Assembly (NCBI GenBank): GCA_002694885.1
Contig: NZNM01000132.1
Coordinates: 84,561-148,560 of the forward strand
Direction: 5' to 3'
DNA length: 64,000 bases
Origin: Opitutaceae bacterium
GTDB taxonomy: Bacteria > Verrucomicrobiota > Verrucomicrobiia > Opitutales > Opitutaceae
Shown here: piece by piece, positions 1 through 8,834 of the stretch
Layout: every line of letters starts with the position of its first letter
Numbering within the stretch: position 1 is the first letter of the stretch
Position numbers and translations under genes: made by a program
Notes under the pieces: model-generated
What the model saw: only the letters and a program-made list of their open reading frames with translations
Told to the model about the DNA's origin: nothing
Database searches by the model: none

Positions 1-1
1 G

Positions 2-127
2 TTGAGGCCGCTTTTGGATTCGATTCTCGTGGTGCCGCCTTTGGTAATCGAGAATGAGGAGATCGATTTTCTTTTCGCTAACCTAAAGGAAGCGATACGC
101 ACGGTAATGAAGAAAAAGAGTATTTAA
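2..127 (+). CDS. bioA: BioA C-terminus (partial), adenosylmethionine-8-amino-7-oxononanoate aminotransferase
   Basis: An open frame enters from the left edge and stops at TAA 125-127, leaving 41 residues that begin LRPLLDSILVVPPLVI. The LRPL...PPLVI signature followed by an E-rich helix is the C-terminal end of class III aminotransferases of the BioA type, which make 7,8-diaminopelargonate with SAM as amino donor. The stop lies 2 bases before the bioB start, so the gene is the upstream member of the biotin operon. Because only the tail is visible, another class III aminotransferase cannot be excluded, but the context makes BioA by far the likeliest. Confidence 0.75.
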   Translation: MRPLLDSILVVPPLVIENEEIDFLFANLKEAIRTVMKKKSI

Positions 128-129
128 AA

Positions 130-1122
130 ATGAGATACGATCTAGAGGAAATTCAGCAAATATACAATCTGCCCCTGACGACGCTTATTTTCAGGGCCCA
201 AAAAGCTCATCACGAGTTTCAGGATCCATCGGGAGTCCAGCTTTGCACTCTCAAGTCGATCAAGACGGGAGCATGCCCTGAGGACTGCAAATATTGCCCG
301 CAATCAGCTCACAGCGATACGGCCATAGAAAAAGAAAAACTACTGGATACGGAGACGATCTTGATCGATGCCCGATCGGCAAAAGCGGGCGGGGCCACGC
401 GGTTTTGCATGGGAGCGGCTTGGAAAAAGGTTCCTCATGGAGAGCAATTCGATTCGCTGTTGAACACGGTGCGGTCGGTGAGCGATATGGGATTGGAGGT
501 TTGCTGTACTTTGGGGTCGCTGGAACAAGATCAAGCGGTCGCTCTAAAGGAGGCTGGTTGCCGCGTTTATAACCATAATTTGGATACTTCGAGAGAATTC
601 TATAGCGAGATCATTACGACGCGAACCTATGACGAACGGCTTAGCAATATAGCAAAAGTTAGGGAAGCGGGAATGGAGGTTTGCAGTGGCGGAATCATCG
701 GCATGGGCGAATCGGTCGATGATCGGCTGAAGATGCTCCGGGAGTTGGCGAATATGGACCCTTATCCGGATTCCGTGCCCATCAATGCCCTAATCGCTTG
801 CAAGGGCACGCCCTTGGAATCCCAGAAATTCGTCGATAGTTTCGAGTTCGTTCGCATAATCGCGACGGCTCGGATTCTGATGCCAAAAACTATGGTGCGT
901 TTGTCGGCTGGCCGGACGGAAATGAATGAGGAACTCCAAGCCCTATGCTACTTGGCTGGAGCCAACAGCATATTCTTGGGAGACAAACTTCTGACCACCG
1001 CTAATCCCGATCGAAATGAGGATTTTCAACTGCTCGAAAAACTGGGATTAAGTTCACTGGATCCGGATGATGCCAGGGAAATACATGCCCGCTCCGAGCG
1101 TCAGCAGACGGTACCTGCCTAG
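130..1122 (+). CDS. bioB: Biotin synthase BioB (radical SAM)
   Basis: 330 residues, the usual BioB length. Biotin synthase inserts sulfur into dethiobiotin, the last step of biotin synthesis. The radical-SAM cluster motif CPEDCKYC sits near residues 49-56, and the family's CxxxCxxC spacing is intact. YNHNLDTSREFY, the GGIIGMGE SAM-binding stretch and the conserved ..RLSAGR.. segment are all present. The start ATG follows the bioA stop by 2 bases, and bioD starts 6 bases after the stop, so it is a mid-operon gene. Nothing is missing or odd. Confidence 0.97.
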   Translation: MRYDLEEIQQIYNLPLTTLIFRAQKAHHEFQDPSGVQLCTLKSIKTGACPEDCKYCPQSAHSDTAIEKEKLLDTETILIDARSAKAGGATRFCMGAAWKKVPHGEQFDSLLNTVRSVSDMGLEVCCTLGSLEQDQAVALKEAGCRVYNHNLDTSREFYSEIITTRTYDERLSNIAKVREAGMEVCSGGIIGMGESVDDRLKMLRELANMDPYPDSVPINALIACKGTPLESQKFVDSFEFVRIIATARILMPKTMVRLSAGRTEMNEELQALCYLAGANSIFLGDKLLTTANPDRNEDFQLLEKLGLSSLDPDDAREIHARSERQQTVPA

Positions 1123-1128
1123 TCGTCA

Positions 1129-1773
1129 ATGAAGACGCTTTTCGTTAGCGGAAGCGATACCGATGTAGGTAAGACTTGGGTGGTCGCCGCCATTGCCCGA
1201 GAATTGCTCGAACGTGGTGAGCGCGTCCAGGTTGTGAAGCCCGTTCAAACGGGTGTGGGGAATGGGGCCGAATCAGATGTATCGGTAATGGAACGACAGC
1301 TTTCTCAACTGGAATTGGAAACGCATACGCTATTCAGCTATAAATTGCCAATCGCCCCCGTCGCGGCAGCCAGGCGTGAACAGGAGCCGCTTCGTTTGGA
1401 CTTAATCGTAAGCAGACTGGGCGAATTGCCGGACAATAAGGATTGGAGAATCATTGAAGGAGCTGGTTCGCTGGCGACTCCGATTGCAGAAGGCGGAGAG
1501 GATTGGGCGGATTTCGCTAAAGCGACAGATCCTAGTCGCGTTGTTCTGGTGGTGGACAACCGAGTGGGAGGGATTGGACAAAGTCGGCTGGTCTATTCCT
1601 TTGCCGTAAGAAAGGGCCTGGAGGCCGGTATCATTCTCAATGAGCGTCTCCAGCAAGACCCTGTTCATAGATCGGCGACTGAGGCAGGCATACGGGAGAG
1701 TGGCATTCCTTTGCTGGATACACTGGGCTTTAAAAAAGAGCGTTTTGATGAGGGTTCGTTGAATTGGTTGTGA
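1129..1773 (+). CDS. bioD: Dethiobiotin synthetase BioD
   Basis: 214 residues. BioD closes the ureido ring of dethiobiotin from diaminopelargonate, CO2 and ATP. The P-loop GSDTDVGKTWV is at residues 8-18, the VKPVQTG substrate loop follows, and EGAGSLATPI matches the EGAGG..VP nucleotide/substrate motif with small changes. Length is close to the family norm (about 220). The gene lies between bioB and bioF with spacings of 6 and 14 bases, consistent with one transcript. Confidence 0.95.
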   Translation: MKTLFVSGSDTDVGKTWVVAAIARELLERGERVQVVKPVQTGVGNGAESDVSVMERQLSQLELETHTLFSYKLPIAPVAAARREQEPLRLDLIVSRLGELPDNKDWRIIEGAGSLATPIAEGGEDWADFAKATDPSRVVLVVDNRVGGIGQSRLVYSFAVRKGLEAGIILNERLQQDPVHRSATEAGIRESGIPLLDTLGFKKERFDEGSLNWL

Positions 1774-1787
1774 CTGGCGATCTACAA

Positions 1788-2924
1788 ATGGGATTGCAGG
1801 CCAGGCTGGATGAGCGGAAGCGGTTGGGGCTTTTTCGTTCCATGAGCGTCGCTAGAAACAATTCCCGCGTTCTCAACTTGGCTAGCAATGATTATCTAAA
1901 TCTGGCGATGGATAGTCGTCTGCAGTCAGCTGGGATAGAGGCTTTGCGGCAGTACGGCTGTTCGTCTTCCGCATCCCCTCTAGTTACTGGATACGGTCCT
2001 GTACACAAGGAATTGAAGCAGACGCTTTGTCGATGGCATGACTTTCCAAATGGACTTGTATGGAATTCTGGTTACGCCGCTAATCAGGCGGTCTTGAGTT
2101 TGTTGCCGCAAAAAGGCGATCTCGTATTGGCGGACAGGCTGAATCACAATAGCATTCTTTATGGCGTACTGAGGAGCGGAGCCCGACTTATACGGTATCG
2201 TCATGCGGATCTGGATCATTTGGAAGCGTTGCTAGCGGATCACTGCAATGAAAGACGTAACATATTTGTCACTACTGAATCCGTATTTAGCATGAATGGC
2301 GATTGGCCTGATTTGAGGCGGATCGCGAAACTTAAGGAACGCTACGATTTTTTCTGGATACTGGATGAAGCTCATGCTCTGGGATGGTATGGGGATCGAG
2401 GTCAGGGATTGGCTAACGAACTTGGGGTAGACGGGCAGGTAGACCTTCTAGTAGGAACGATGGGAAAATCCCTGGGTTCACAGGGGGCTTACACCCTGTT
2501 TAGGTACGATTGTATCGGAGACTATTTGGTCAATTTTTCGGAAGAGTTTATCTACTCGACCTATCTCAGCCCTGCCAGCGCGGCAATCGCTATTGAGGCT
2601 GTGGCAATCATCCAGTCTTCCGTGTCTCTGAGGAGACAGGGACGGAAAATTTCAAAAGACATCAGACACTCTCTACGGGGAATGGGATTTTCCGTTGCGG
2701 AGGGCGACTCTAGCATCGTATCGATAGTAATCGGGGATGCCAAAAAAACGATGCAAGCCGGTCGGCTGCTCGATAGTCGAGGAATTCTCGTCGGTTCTAT
2801 CCGCCCGCCGACCGTGCCCAAAGAAACAAGCAGGCTGAGAATGTCATTAAAAGCGACAATCGCATCAGAAGACATAGAGAGACTGCTGGCGGCTTTCGAG
2901 CAGGTAGCCAAAGAATTCGTATGA
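1788..2924 (+). CDS. bioF: 8-amino-7-oxononanoate synthase BioF
   Basis: About 378 residues from ATG 1788. A TTG at 1764, overlapping the bioD end, gives 8 extra residues but lacks family support, so the ATG was chosen. BioF is a PLP enzyme that condenses pimeloyl-ACP with alanine. The family landmarks NLASNDYLNL, SASPLVTGYG, TESVFSMNGD, the LDEAHALGWYG Asp/His pair and the PLP lysine in GTMGKSLGSQG are visible. Its stop overlaps the next start by 4 bases (ATGA at 2921-2924), implying translational coupling. Confidence 0.95.
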   Translation: MGLQARLDERKRLGLFRSMSVARNNSRVLNLASNDYLNLAMDSRLQSAGIEALRQYGCSSSASPLVTGYGPVHKELKQTLCRWHDFPNGLVWNSGYAANQAVLSLLPQKGDLVLADRLNHNSILYGVLRSGARLIRYRHADLDHLEALLADHCNERRNIFVTTESVFSMNGDWPDLRRIAKLKERYDFFWILDEAHALGWYGDRGQGLANELGVDGQVDLLVGTMGKSLGSQGAYTLFRYDCIGDYLVNFSEEFIYSTYLSPASAAIAIEAVAIIQSSVSLRRQGRKISKDIRHSLRGMGFSVAEGDSSIVSIVIGDAKKTMQAGRLLDSRGILVGSIRPPTVPKETSRLRMSLKATIASEDIERLLAAFEQVAKEFV

Positions 2925-3523
2925 ACATGGTTTGGCTGAATGGCTGGGGATTGAGTTCGCGGTATGTAGAGCGAATCGCGCGTGAGTTGTATCCAGATTC
3001 GCTTCACTCAGTCGTTTCGCCGGTATCAACTTGGGTCGAGGACTTATCGTGGCAGGGCTCAGGTCAGGTTCTCGTTGGCTATTCGCTCGGGGCATTTCTC
3101 CTATTGAGTCGCCCAGAAATAGGGGCTCGATTTCGTCGAGTTGCCCTATTGGCCCCCTTTCACGATTTTAGAGCAGAGGCTGGTCGAGGCGGCCGCGTCC
3201 GTAAGGCCCAGCTAGCCTATCTGCTTCGCTGGCTGAGTAGAAACCGAATGGAAGGACTACGAGATTTTTGGTCGCGGGCAGAATTGGAGAATCCCGAGAA
3301 TCCGAATGAGTTGAGGACAAGCGATCTCGAATGGGGAATTCAGCGTCTCCTCAAAAGCTCCGCCCATGAATCGGCAGGGAATGGGATCCAAGCCTACGTA
3401 GGGGATCAAGATACCTTGCTTGATGCAGAAGAACTAAAGCATCGCTTCAAAAAATTCACTGTGGTTTCTGGGGCGGGGCACGATTTGAAGCCGTTGGCTA
3501 GAGCAGCGAAACTAGCGGAATGA
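2921..3523 (+). CDS. Putative pimeloyl-ACP methyl ester esterase (alpha/beta hydrolase, BioH/BioG role)
   Basis: 200-residue alpha/beta hydrolase. It begins WLNGWGLS, an oxyanion-loop motif, has the nucleophile elbow GYSLGA near residues 54-59, and a C-terminal GAGHD with the probable catalytic His. It sits between bioF and bioC with ATGA overlaps on both sides. The expected role is to hydrolyse the methyl ester of pimeloyl-ACP, releasing the product of the BioC-dependent pathway. It is shorter than E. coli BioH (about 256), and several unrelated esterases (BioG, BioK, BioV) fill this slot in different bacteria, so the family is inferred from position and not named. Confidence 0.8.
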   Translation: MNMVWLNGWGLSSRYVERIARELYPDSLHSVVSPVSTWVEDLSWQGSGQVLVGYSLGAFLLLSRPEIGARFRRVALLAPFHDFRAEAGRGGRVRKAQLAYLLRWLSRNRMEGLRDFWSRAELENPENPNELRTSDLEWGIQRLLKSSAHESAGNGIQAYVGDQDTLLDAEELKHRFKKFTVVSGAGHDLKPLARAAKLAE

Positions 3524-4227
3524 ATTTCGATAAAAAGGCCGGACTATATCATCAGAATGCCCGTATTCAAAAAATAGTGGCTGATTGGTGCGCGGAATGG
3601 ATAGAGGAGGATTGCTCAACGCTTTCCGCGTTGGAGCTGGGATCCGGAACCGGCCTATTTACGAGACATCTTGAGCTGAGGGCATTCGAGAGCCTCAGAG
3701 CGACGGATTTGTCGAGATCCATGATCGAGGAAGGAAAATCACGACTACCCGACGTAGACTGGGCGGAGCTCGATGCCTGGGAATGCGAGAGCGCTGCGAA
3801 GGTTGATAGACTTTACGCGTGCAGCCTATTACAATGGTCGGAAAACCCGCTGGAAACCTTGGAAAAGTGGAGAAATGCTTTGGCTCCTAAAGGGCGATTT
3901 CTCGGTTGCTTGTTTGTTGAGGGATCATTGAAGGAGCTAATTGGAGAGGAGTTTCGACTAGGTGAATTCGAATGGCGAAGCGAACAACAGTGGCTAACGT
4001 GTTTTGAACAATCGAATTACGATATCAGAAGATGGGATACAAGATTGGATGAAGAAATCTATGATTCTCCGATGCAGGCTCTTCGGCATCTGCACGACTT
4101 GGGAGCCACGACAAACCGAAATGCGAATCCCGGAAAACTTAAACAGCATTTGAAACGGCTGGAAACGCATTCGGGGCGATTTAAGGTTTCCTGGAAGACG
4201 CTTCGATTAGAGGGTTCGGTCGATTGA
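3520..4227 (+). CDS. bioC: Malonyl-ACP O-methyltransferase BioC
   Basis: 235 residues, class I SAM methyltransferase. The opening MNFDKKAGLYHQNARIQ is the typical BioC N-terminus (F-D-x-A-x-x-Y-x-x-x-A-x-x-Q). Motif I, LELGSGTGLFT, follows near residue 40 and an aspartate-containing motif II (ATDLS) after it. BioC methylates malonyl-ACP so that fatty-acid synthase can extend it to pimeloyl-ACP methyl ester. It starts inside the esterase stop and ends the operon, 2 bases from the convergent aat gene. Confidence 0.92.
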   Translation: MNFDKKAGLYHQNARIQKIVADWCAEWIEEDCSTLSALELGSGTGLFTRHLELRAFESLRATDLSRSMIEEGKSRLPDVDWAELDAWECESAAKVDRLYACSLLQWSENPLETLEKWRNALAPKGRFLGCLFVEGSLKELIGEEFRLGEFEWRSEQQWLTCFEQSNYDIRRWDTRLDEEIYDSPMQALRHLHDLGATTNRNANPGKLKQHLKRLETHSGRFKVSWKTLRLEGSVD

Positions 4228-4229
4228 TT

Positions 4230-4922
4230 TCACTGCCAATCGTTCAAACTCCATTGCCCAATGTTCGACTCCTGTTTAAGAGCCGATTGCAACTCGGCCA
4301 AGTATCTGTCGCGATCAATTTCTTCCGCTCCTAGGCTTTGCAAATGTTCGGATGGAATTTGAGCGTCGATAAACAGAAACTCGTGCTCCATGCAGTAGGA
4401 AACAAGATGGCTGAAGGCCACCTTTGAAGCATTCGGTGTCGTGTGGAACATAGATTCCCCAAAAAATGCTTTGCCGATGGACAATCCATAGAGGCCGCCG
4501 ACTAATTCGTGATCGACGTAGGACTCAAACGAGTGACCAAAGCCCTGTTGATGCAGCTCGATGTAGGCGTTGATCATATCTTCGGTAATCCAGGTGCCCG
4601 GCTGTCCGCGCCGTGGTACCGTAGAGCAAGAGCGAATCACGGCGGCGAAGTTGGTGTCTACGCGAACATCGAATCGTTTTGATCTAAGAACACGTTGAAG
4701 GCTGTTCGGGCAACGAAATCGATTGGGGTAAAGTACCATGCGCGGATTAGGCGAAAACCATAGCACTGGCTGGCCTTCTGAGTACCAGGGGAAGATACCA
4801 CTTCGGTATGCCTCCAAAAGGCGTTCTGTACGGAGGTCTCCACCAACAGCCACGAGACCATCGTCAGTGGCGTTGTTTGGATCGGGGAAGGAAATATCGT
4901 CGAACAATAGCGATATGGGCAT
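4230..4922 (-). CDS. aat: Leucyl/phenylalanyl-tRNA--protein transferase
   Basis: 230 residues. The N-terminal FPDPNNATDDGLVAVGGDL and the following YRSGIFPWYSEGQPVLWFSPNPRMVL block are diagnostic of Aat. The enzyme adds Leu or Phe to N-terminal Arg/Lys of substrates for ClpS/ClpAP degradation (bacterial N-end rule). The later HSFESYVDHELVGGLYG and GESMFH segments also match. It is convergent with the biotin operon and shares its strand with the uncharacterised gene just upstream (10-base gap), so the two may be co-transcribed. Confidence 0.96.
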   Translation of the reverse strand: MPISLLFDDISFPDPNNATDDGLVAVGGDLRTERLLEAYRSGIFPWYSEGQPVLWFSPNPRMVLYPNRFRCPNSLQRVLRSKRFDVRVDTNFAAVIRSCSTVPRRGQPGTWITEDMINAYIELHQQGFGHSFESYVDHELVGGLYGLSIGKAFFGESMFHTTPNASKVAFSHLVSYCMEHEFLFIDAQIPSEHLQSLGAEEIDRDRYLAELQSALKQESNIGQWSLNDWQ

Positions 4923-4932
4923 ACCCGGATGA

Positions 4933-5475
4933 CTAAACTGAGAATTCGGGAATAGCGGAAGAGTCGCCGAAAGTTAGCAATAGGTTATTGTAGGCGGTTT
5001 GCTTTTCGGCGGGTCCGGGGGATTGCTCGAAAAACGTACGCCATGTATCGAGAGAAATGATATCAGTTTCCGTCTCTGAACGAGTGTGGGAAGCGAGATT
5101 CGCCTCCGAATCGAATTCGAGTTGCCAAGGCAGCTGGTATAGGGAACTCGCGTTGTCTGCCGTTATCAGTATTGCTCCAAGCTTTGGATTTTCTTCAGGC
5201 GCAGCTCGTGACTGTATTGCCGATACAAAGGAAACAAGAGACAATTCGTAGGCGGCGATTAGATCCGTTAAGGAAGAAAGCAAGATTTCCCTCGATTGAC
5301 TGATTTGCTTTGGAATCGCCAGAGTGAGGAAAGGCCCTTGGGTTCGCTTCCCCAAGAAAATGGGCAGGATGCCTTGGAACTCATCGAAGATATCCTCTGC
5401 ATGTCGCGCCATTGCCTCGTGGATACCGGATGGATTGGGAGCTTGTTCGGAAAGTCGTTGTTCGAGAGAAGGCAT
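4933..5475 (-). CDS. Uncharacterised 180-residue protein
   Basis: No family recognised. The protein has no signal peptide and no membrane segment. It looks soluble, with an amphipathic N-terminal half (residues 15-100) and a short conserved-looking stretch LGAILITADNASSLYQLPWQ. The gene sits between aat (10 bases downstream) and msrB (18 bases upstream) on one strand, so co-expression is likely. Base composition resembles the neighbours and no longer frame competes. A cytoplasmic protein of unknown function, probably real. Confidence 0.6.
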   Translation of the reverse strand: MPSLEQRLSEQAPNPSGIHEAMARHAEDIFDEFQGILPIFLGKRTQGPFLTLAIPKQISQSREILLSSLTDLIAAYELSLVSFVSAIQSRAAPEENPKLGAILITADNASSLYQLPWQLEFDSEANLASHTRSETETDIISLDTWRTFFEQSPGPAEKQTAYNNLLLTFGDSSAIPEFSV

Positions 5476-5493
5476 GTAACGAAGGTTTGACAG

Positions 5494-5988
5494 TCAGCCT
5501 TGCGGATTTTGGACAAGAGACGCTGAATTGATGCAATATCGAAGTCCAGTAGGCTTAGGGCCATCGGGAAAGACATGCCCGAGGTGGCCCCCGCAATTGG
5601 AGCAATGCACTTCGATGCGAACCATCCCGTGGCTTTCGTCCCGTTCCTCGCCCACATTGTTTTGCTCGATGGGCGTTGAGAAGCTGGGCCATCCCGTTCC
5701 CGAATCAAACTTTTGGGCGCTTGAAAAGAGCTTCTGCCCGCATCCCGCGCAACTGTAGTCCCCATCCGCTTTGCTATTCCAGAATTCGTTGTTAAACGGA
5801 GGCTCGGTCCCTTGTTGGCGCAATACGCGGAACTGTTCTGGGGTTAGTCGTTGCTTCCATTCCTCTTCAGAGAGACCGAAGTCTCCTTTGCCATCCAAAG
5901 AGGCTTCGGATGGCAGACCGCAGGCGGATTTTTCTGGGCTATCGGATTCGGATTCTTGATTCATTTTCTCTTCAAAATGGGTAGTCAT
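5494..5988 (-). CDS. msrB: Peptide-methionine (R)-S-oxide reductase MsrB
   Basis: About 164 residues from ATG 5988. The frame extends to a TTG at 6099, but those residues fit neither the family nor a convincing signal peptide. MsrB reduces methionine-R-sulfoxide in proteins. The catalytic domain begins [19 protein letters not shown]. The two zinc-binding pairs CAGC and [14 protein letters not shown], and the catalytic cysteine in RYCINSASL are all present. The region before the domain is acidic and low in complexity. An ATG at 5964 is an alternative start. Confidence 0.93.
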   Translation of the reverse strand: MTTHFEEKMNQESESDSPEKSACGLPSEASLDGKGDFGLSEEEWKQRLTPEQFRVLRQQGTEPPFNNEFWNSKADGDYSCAGCGQKLFSSAQKFDSGTGWPSFSTPIEQNNVGEERDESHGMVRIEVHCSNCGGHLGHVFPDGPKPTGLRYCINSASLVQNPQG

Positions 5989-6203
5989 TAGATAATTGCC
6001 AACAGAATCCTCACTGTTTGGCACTGTGGTGTCTCCTGAACAGCGCGTCCGCTTTTCTAGAAGTCGCGAGAATGCGAATACGAATGCGGCGATGGACAAC
6101 TCTAGCTGAAGCGTGCAGAAATTGCTGGATAGGCGATAAAAATGGCGTTGACAGGCGTTATTAGCGAATTTTCTTAAACCGCTCGAAAGTAGGGAATTTC
6201 AAA

Positions 6204-6389
6204 ATGGCGGAAGAAAAGAAGACTGCGAAGAAGTCGACCTCGAAACCCGAGAAAAAGAAGGGTTCAGCCGATGCTGCCCCGAAGGTTGAATCGAATTCCT
6301 CAAGCCAGAATGGTAAGGGCGATGGACCTCGGAATATTTTCTCAGAGGAATTTCGGAGCAATTACGACTCGATCGATTGGGGACGCTAG
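6204..6389 (+). CDS. Small Lys-rich, C-terminally conserved-looking protein
   Basis: 61 residues. The first 45 are Lys/Ser/Glu-rich and disordered-looking. The last 15, ending SNYDSIDWGR, have a non-random aromatic/acidic pattern typical of a conserved tail. A purine stretch AGTAGGGA precedes the ATG by about 8 bases and could be a ribosome-binding site. The overlapping minus-strand frame is hydrophobic-poor and less plausible. It stands alone between divergent msrB and convergent SMUG1-type genes. Function unknown. Confidence 0.5.
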   Translation: MAEEKKTAKKSTSKPEKKKGSADAAPKVESNSSSQNGKGDGPRNIFSEEFRSNYDSIDWGR

Positions 6390-6405
6390 GAAGAACCTAC
6401 AAGGG

Positions 6406-7131
6406 CTATTCTTTCCAAATCCCCTGGGCGACTAGCTGTTTGGTCGCCGCCTCGGCCCAACCTCGGTTCGCTGCGGGACTAGCGGGGGACGGATGAAGAA
6501 CCTTGCCATGCTTGATGCCGAAGCCGGACAGGCAGTCACGCGCTTTAGATTGAGCGAATCCTCCTACACCCACAATCCATTCTGGCTGTAAGGCTTCGAT
6601 GCAGGTTCTCAAATGTTGATCGCATGCGTCGAAAAGAGCGGAAGTTTCTTGTGCGGGCAACTTGTCGGGAGTTCGATTGCGAGAGCTCTCCTCCATAAAT
6701 ACAAGTGGGCAGTAGTTGATCACAAAGTGATCTTGAAAGAAATCCTTCGGATTGGGGAAACGGCTGGAAAACAATCCCCAGAGCCTTCTACCCGAAACCT
6801 CCGATTTGTCGCATTCGAAGCCCACAATTGGCCGTTTGGGATGTTCCCTTGCCGGTCTATCTATTTTGGCCTCGATCCCCATCCAATCGCGAACGAGATT
6901 GATCTCGCCGAAAGGAACGCCTGTCTGCGACATGCCCCAAGGCCCCGGATTCATGCCCATGAAAACGATTCGCTTTGATTCGCCCGCGTACCTCTCAAGG
7001 TACTGCCGGTGCCCTTCCCACGCATATTCCAAGGGATTGTATACGTAGGATACGGGTTCCGAGAACTTCAGGCGAGATACGGTTATAGAAAGCTGAGTCG
7101 CCGCATCTAGTAGGGCCGGTGGGAGTTGCAT
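6406..7131 (-). CDS. SMUG1-type single-strand-selective uracil-DNA glycosylase
   Basis: 241 residues. The signature GMNPGPWGMSQTGVPFGE is the SMUG1 active-site motif (the Asn, and the water-activating GMNPGP loop). EHPKRPI, CDKSEVSGRRLWGLF and the DNA-intercalating HPSPASPAANRGWA loop complete the family pattern. SMUG1 excises uracil and oxidised pyrimidines in base-excision repair. Bacterial copies occur in scattered groups including Verrucomicrobiota. It lies 91 bases downstream of the glycosyltransferase gene on the same strand. Confidence 0.93.
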   Translation of the reverse strand: MQLPPALLDAATQLSITVSRLKFSEPVSYVYNPLEYAWEGHRQYLERYAGESKRIVFMGMNPGPWGMSQTGVPFGEINLVRDWMGIEAKIDRPAREHPKRPIVGFECDKSEVSGRRLWGLFSSRFPNPKDFFQDHFVINYCPLVFMEESSRNRTPDKLPAQETSALFDACDQHLRTCIEALQPEWIVGVGGFAQSKARDCLSGFGIKHGKVLHPSPASPAANRGWAEAATKQLVAQGIWKE

Positions 7132-7222
7132 GACGGCGTTCTCGGGAATCCGATGGATTCGGTCAAAACAATATCGTACCGTGTCGACACATTCGTTGGG
7201 CCGCCTTTTTGGGAGCTCTAGT

Positions 7223-7897
7223 TTATCTAATATGAGAATATAGTTTTGCCAGATCGCAGGGACTTGCGCGACCGTAATAGGCAGCTAGAATAAGGGCATT
7301 CAAAAGTTGCTGGCGTATGGGACCGATTTTAGTGAAACGTCGCGAAGAAGTCACTACAGGAAGACGGGATTTTAAGAAGCGCCCGCGTGACCGAATGCGG
7401 TGCTGAATCTCGACGTCCTCAAGAATAGGATACTCTTGAAATCCGCCTATAGACCGGAATGCTGATTTGCGCATGAACAGCCCTTGGTCGCCGTAGGTGA
7501 AGAGGGGGGAGTTTATCTTTGAGAAAGCGGCGAATATGCGAAGCGATGGAGAGTCGGGTTCAAACTGGAGATGAAATGCTCCAGCCATGGCTTCTCGATG
7601 AATGAGGATTCGCGAAACTTCTTCTGAAGCTCCGTTAGGGAGAATGGTGTCCCCGTGGAGGAAGAGGAGCGTATCCTTGATTGCCGCGGCCGCTCCCCGG
7701 TTCATTTGGGTGCCTCTTCCGGGGGAAGTGCTGATTGTCAGGCAGCCGTAGTCGCGAGCAATTTTAAGGGTATTGTCCCGGCTCCCCCCATCCGCGACAA
7801 TGATTTCCTTTTCTCCTGCCTGCTTTACAACGCTGTCCAGTGTTCGACCCAAATGATCCCCTTCATTGAGCGTGGGAATGATGTAGGCTATCTCCAT
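7223..7897 (-). CDS. Family 2 glycosyltransferase (TIGR04283-like)
   Basis: 224 residues, a soluble GT-A fold. IIPTLNEGDHLGRTLDS is the nucleotide-sugar binding start, IIVADGGSRDNT the first Asp motif, GRGTQMNRGA and FLHGDTILP the second Asp region, and YPILEDVEIQHRIRSRG the catalytic ED block. This exact layout, with GRGxQMNxGA, matches the small TIGR04283 group (rSAM/selenodomain-associated transferase 2). Acceptor and sugar are unknown. It begins about 50 bases after the exonuclease gene ends on the same strand. Confidence 0.85.
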   Translation of the reverse strand: MEIAYIIPTLNEGDHLGRTLDSVVKQAGEKEIIVADGGSRDNTLKIARDYGCLTISTSPGRGTQMNRGAAAAIKDTLLFLHGDTILPNGASEEVSRILIHREAMAGAFHLQFEPDSPSLRIFAAFSKINSPLFTYGDQGLFMRKSAFRSIGGFQEYPILEDVEIQHRIRSRGRFLKSRLPVVTSSRRFTKIGPIRQQLLNALILAAYYGRASPCDLAKLYSHIR

Positions 7898-7948
7898 GAG
7901 AGTATTTCATGGAAGGTGCCGGAGCTCGGGGTAGTCAAGGCTTGGGTA

Positions 7949-8707
7949 CTAAAATCGCATCGCCCTGATCGGAAAGCTAAGCTGCTCGAACAGCTCAGTC
8001 TGATCGGCCTCGCTGCTCGTCGTAACGGAAAGCGCTGGGAGCCGAGCTTCATGAACGGGCACCTTCGAGCAAATGTTGTCAATGTCTGGATGCACCTGAA
8101 TACGCTGAAAAACGTGGGCCAGCAAAACGGCGTCTCCTTGGGCATCGTGGCGACGAATCGAAGACAAGCCAGCTGCAAGACGCTCCGCAATGTCGTCCAA
8201 CGAATTGCGTAGCCTGGAGAAGTCGGGCCAAAGAGCTTCGAAGATATCCATGGTATCAATGAACCGGATTGCGCGCGAGGCTGATGGCTCAGGATCGATA
8301 TGTTTGGCAATGAACCTGAAATCGAATCGATAAATGTCGTGCCCAAACAGGGTCGCATTTCCCGCGAAATCGGAAAGCATTTGAATGGCTTCCTTTGGCG
8401 AAGGAGCGTTAGCGACATCATTATCGCGAACTCGTGTCAGCGCTTGTATATTTGCGGGAATGGGTTTCCCCGGGTTTACGTAACTGGTGAAGGAGCTTTC
8501 CATCTCCATACGCATCCCGCCTAGTTTGATGGCCGCAATTTGAGTGATCTCTTCTTGCTTGGGCCGCAGACCGGTAGTTTCCAAATCGAAGGCGACAATT
8601 TCCGAGACGCCTAACAAGGGATGGAAGTGCGGTTTTTGAGACAAAGAGAGTGGTTTCACTTGATTGATTCCTGATGGGCCAACGACTGCGAGCGGTGGAC
8701 CGCGCAT
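7949..8707 (-). CDS. DnaQ-like 3'-5' exonuclease (DEDDh)
   Basis: 252 residues. FDLETTGLRP (Exo I, with the D and E metal ligands), GHDIYRFDFRFI (Exo II, H and D) and RRHDAQGDAVLLAHV (Exo III, DEDDh type: His and Asp) are all intact, so the enzyme should be catalytically active. It resembles the epsilon subunit of DNA polymerase III and other stand-alone proofreading-like exonucleases. No polymerase gene is adjacent. The first 30 residues before the domain are poorly family-like, so translation may begin slightly downstream. Confidence 0.88.
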   Translation of the reverse strand: MRGPPLAVVGPSGINQVKPLSLSQKPHFHPLLGVSEIVAFDLETTGLRPKQEEITQIAAIKLGGMRMEMESSFTSYVNPGKPIPANIQALTRVRDNDVANAPSPKEAIQMLSDFAGNATLFGHDIYRFDFRFIAKHIDPEPSASRAIRFIDTMDIFEALWPDFSRLRNSLDDIAERLAAGLSSIRRHDAQGDAVLLAHVFQRIQVHPDIDNICSKVPVHEARLPALSVTTSSEADQTELFEQLSFPIRAMRF

Positions 8708-8834
8708 GACTTATCATCGTTCCCTAAATTGAACGAATATTAGACCTAGTTTATCGACTAATTTTGTTACAAAATGAAGTCGTCTAGAACAATTGTTTAG
8801 ATCACTTGGGTTGGACTGTCTTTTTATGACTTCT

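Noticed and set aside
7655..8212. Plus-strand frame of 185 codons
   Set aside because: It overlaps, antisense, two well-supported genes (glycosyltransferase and exonuclease) and has no recognisable motif.
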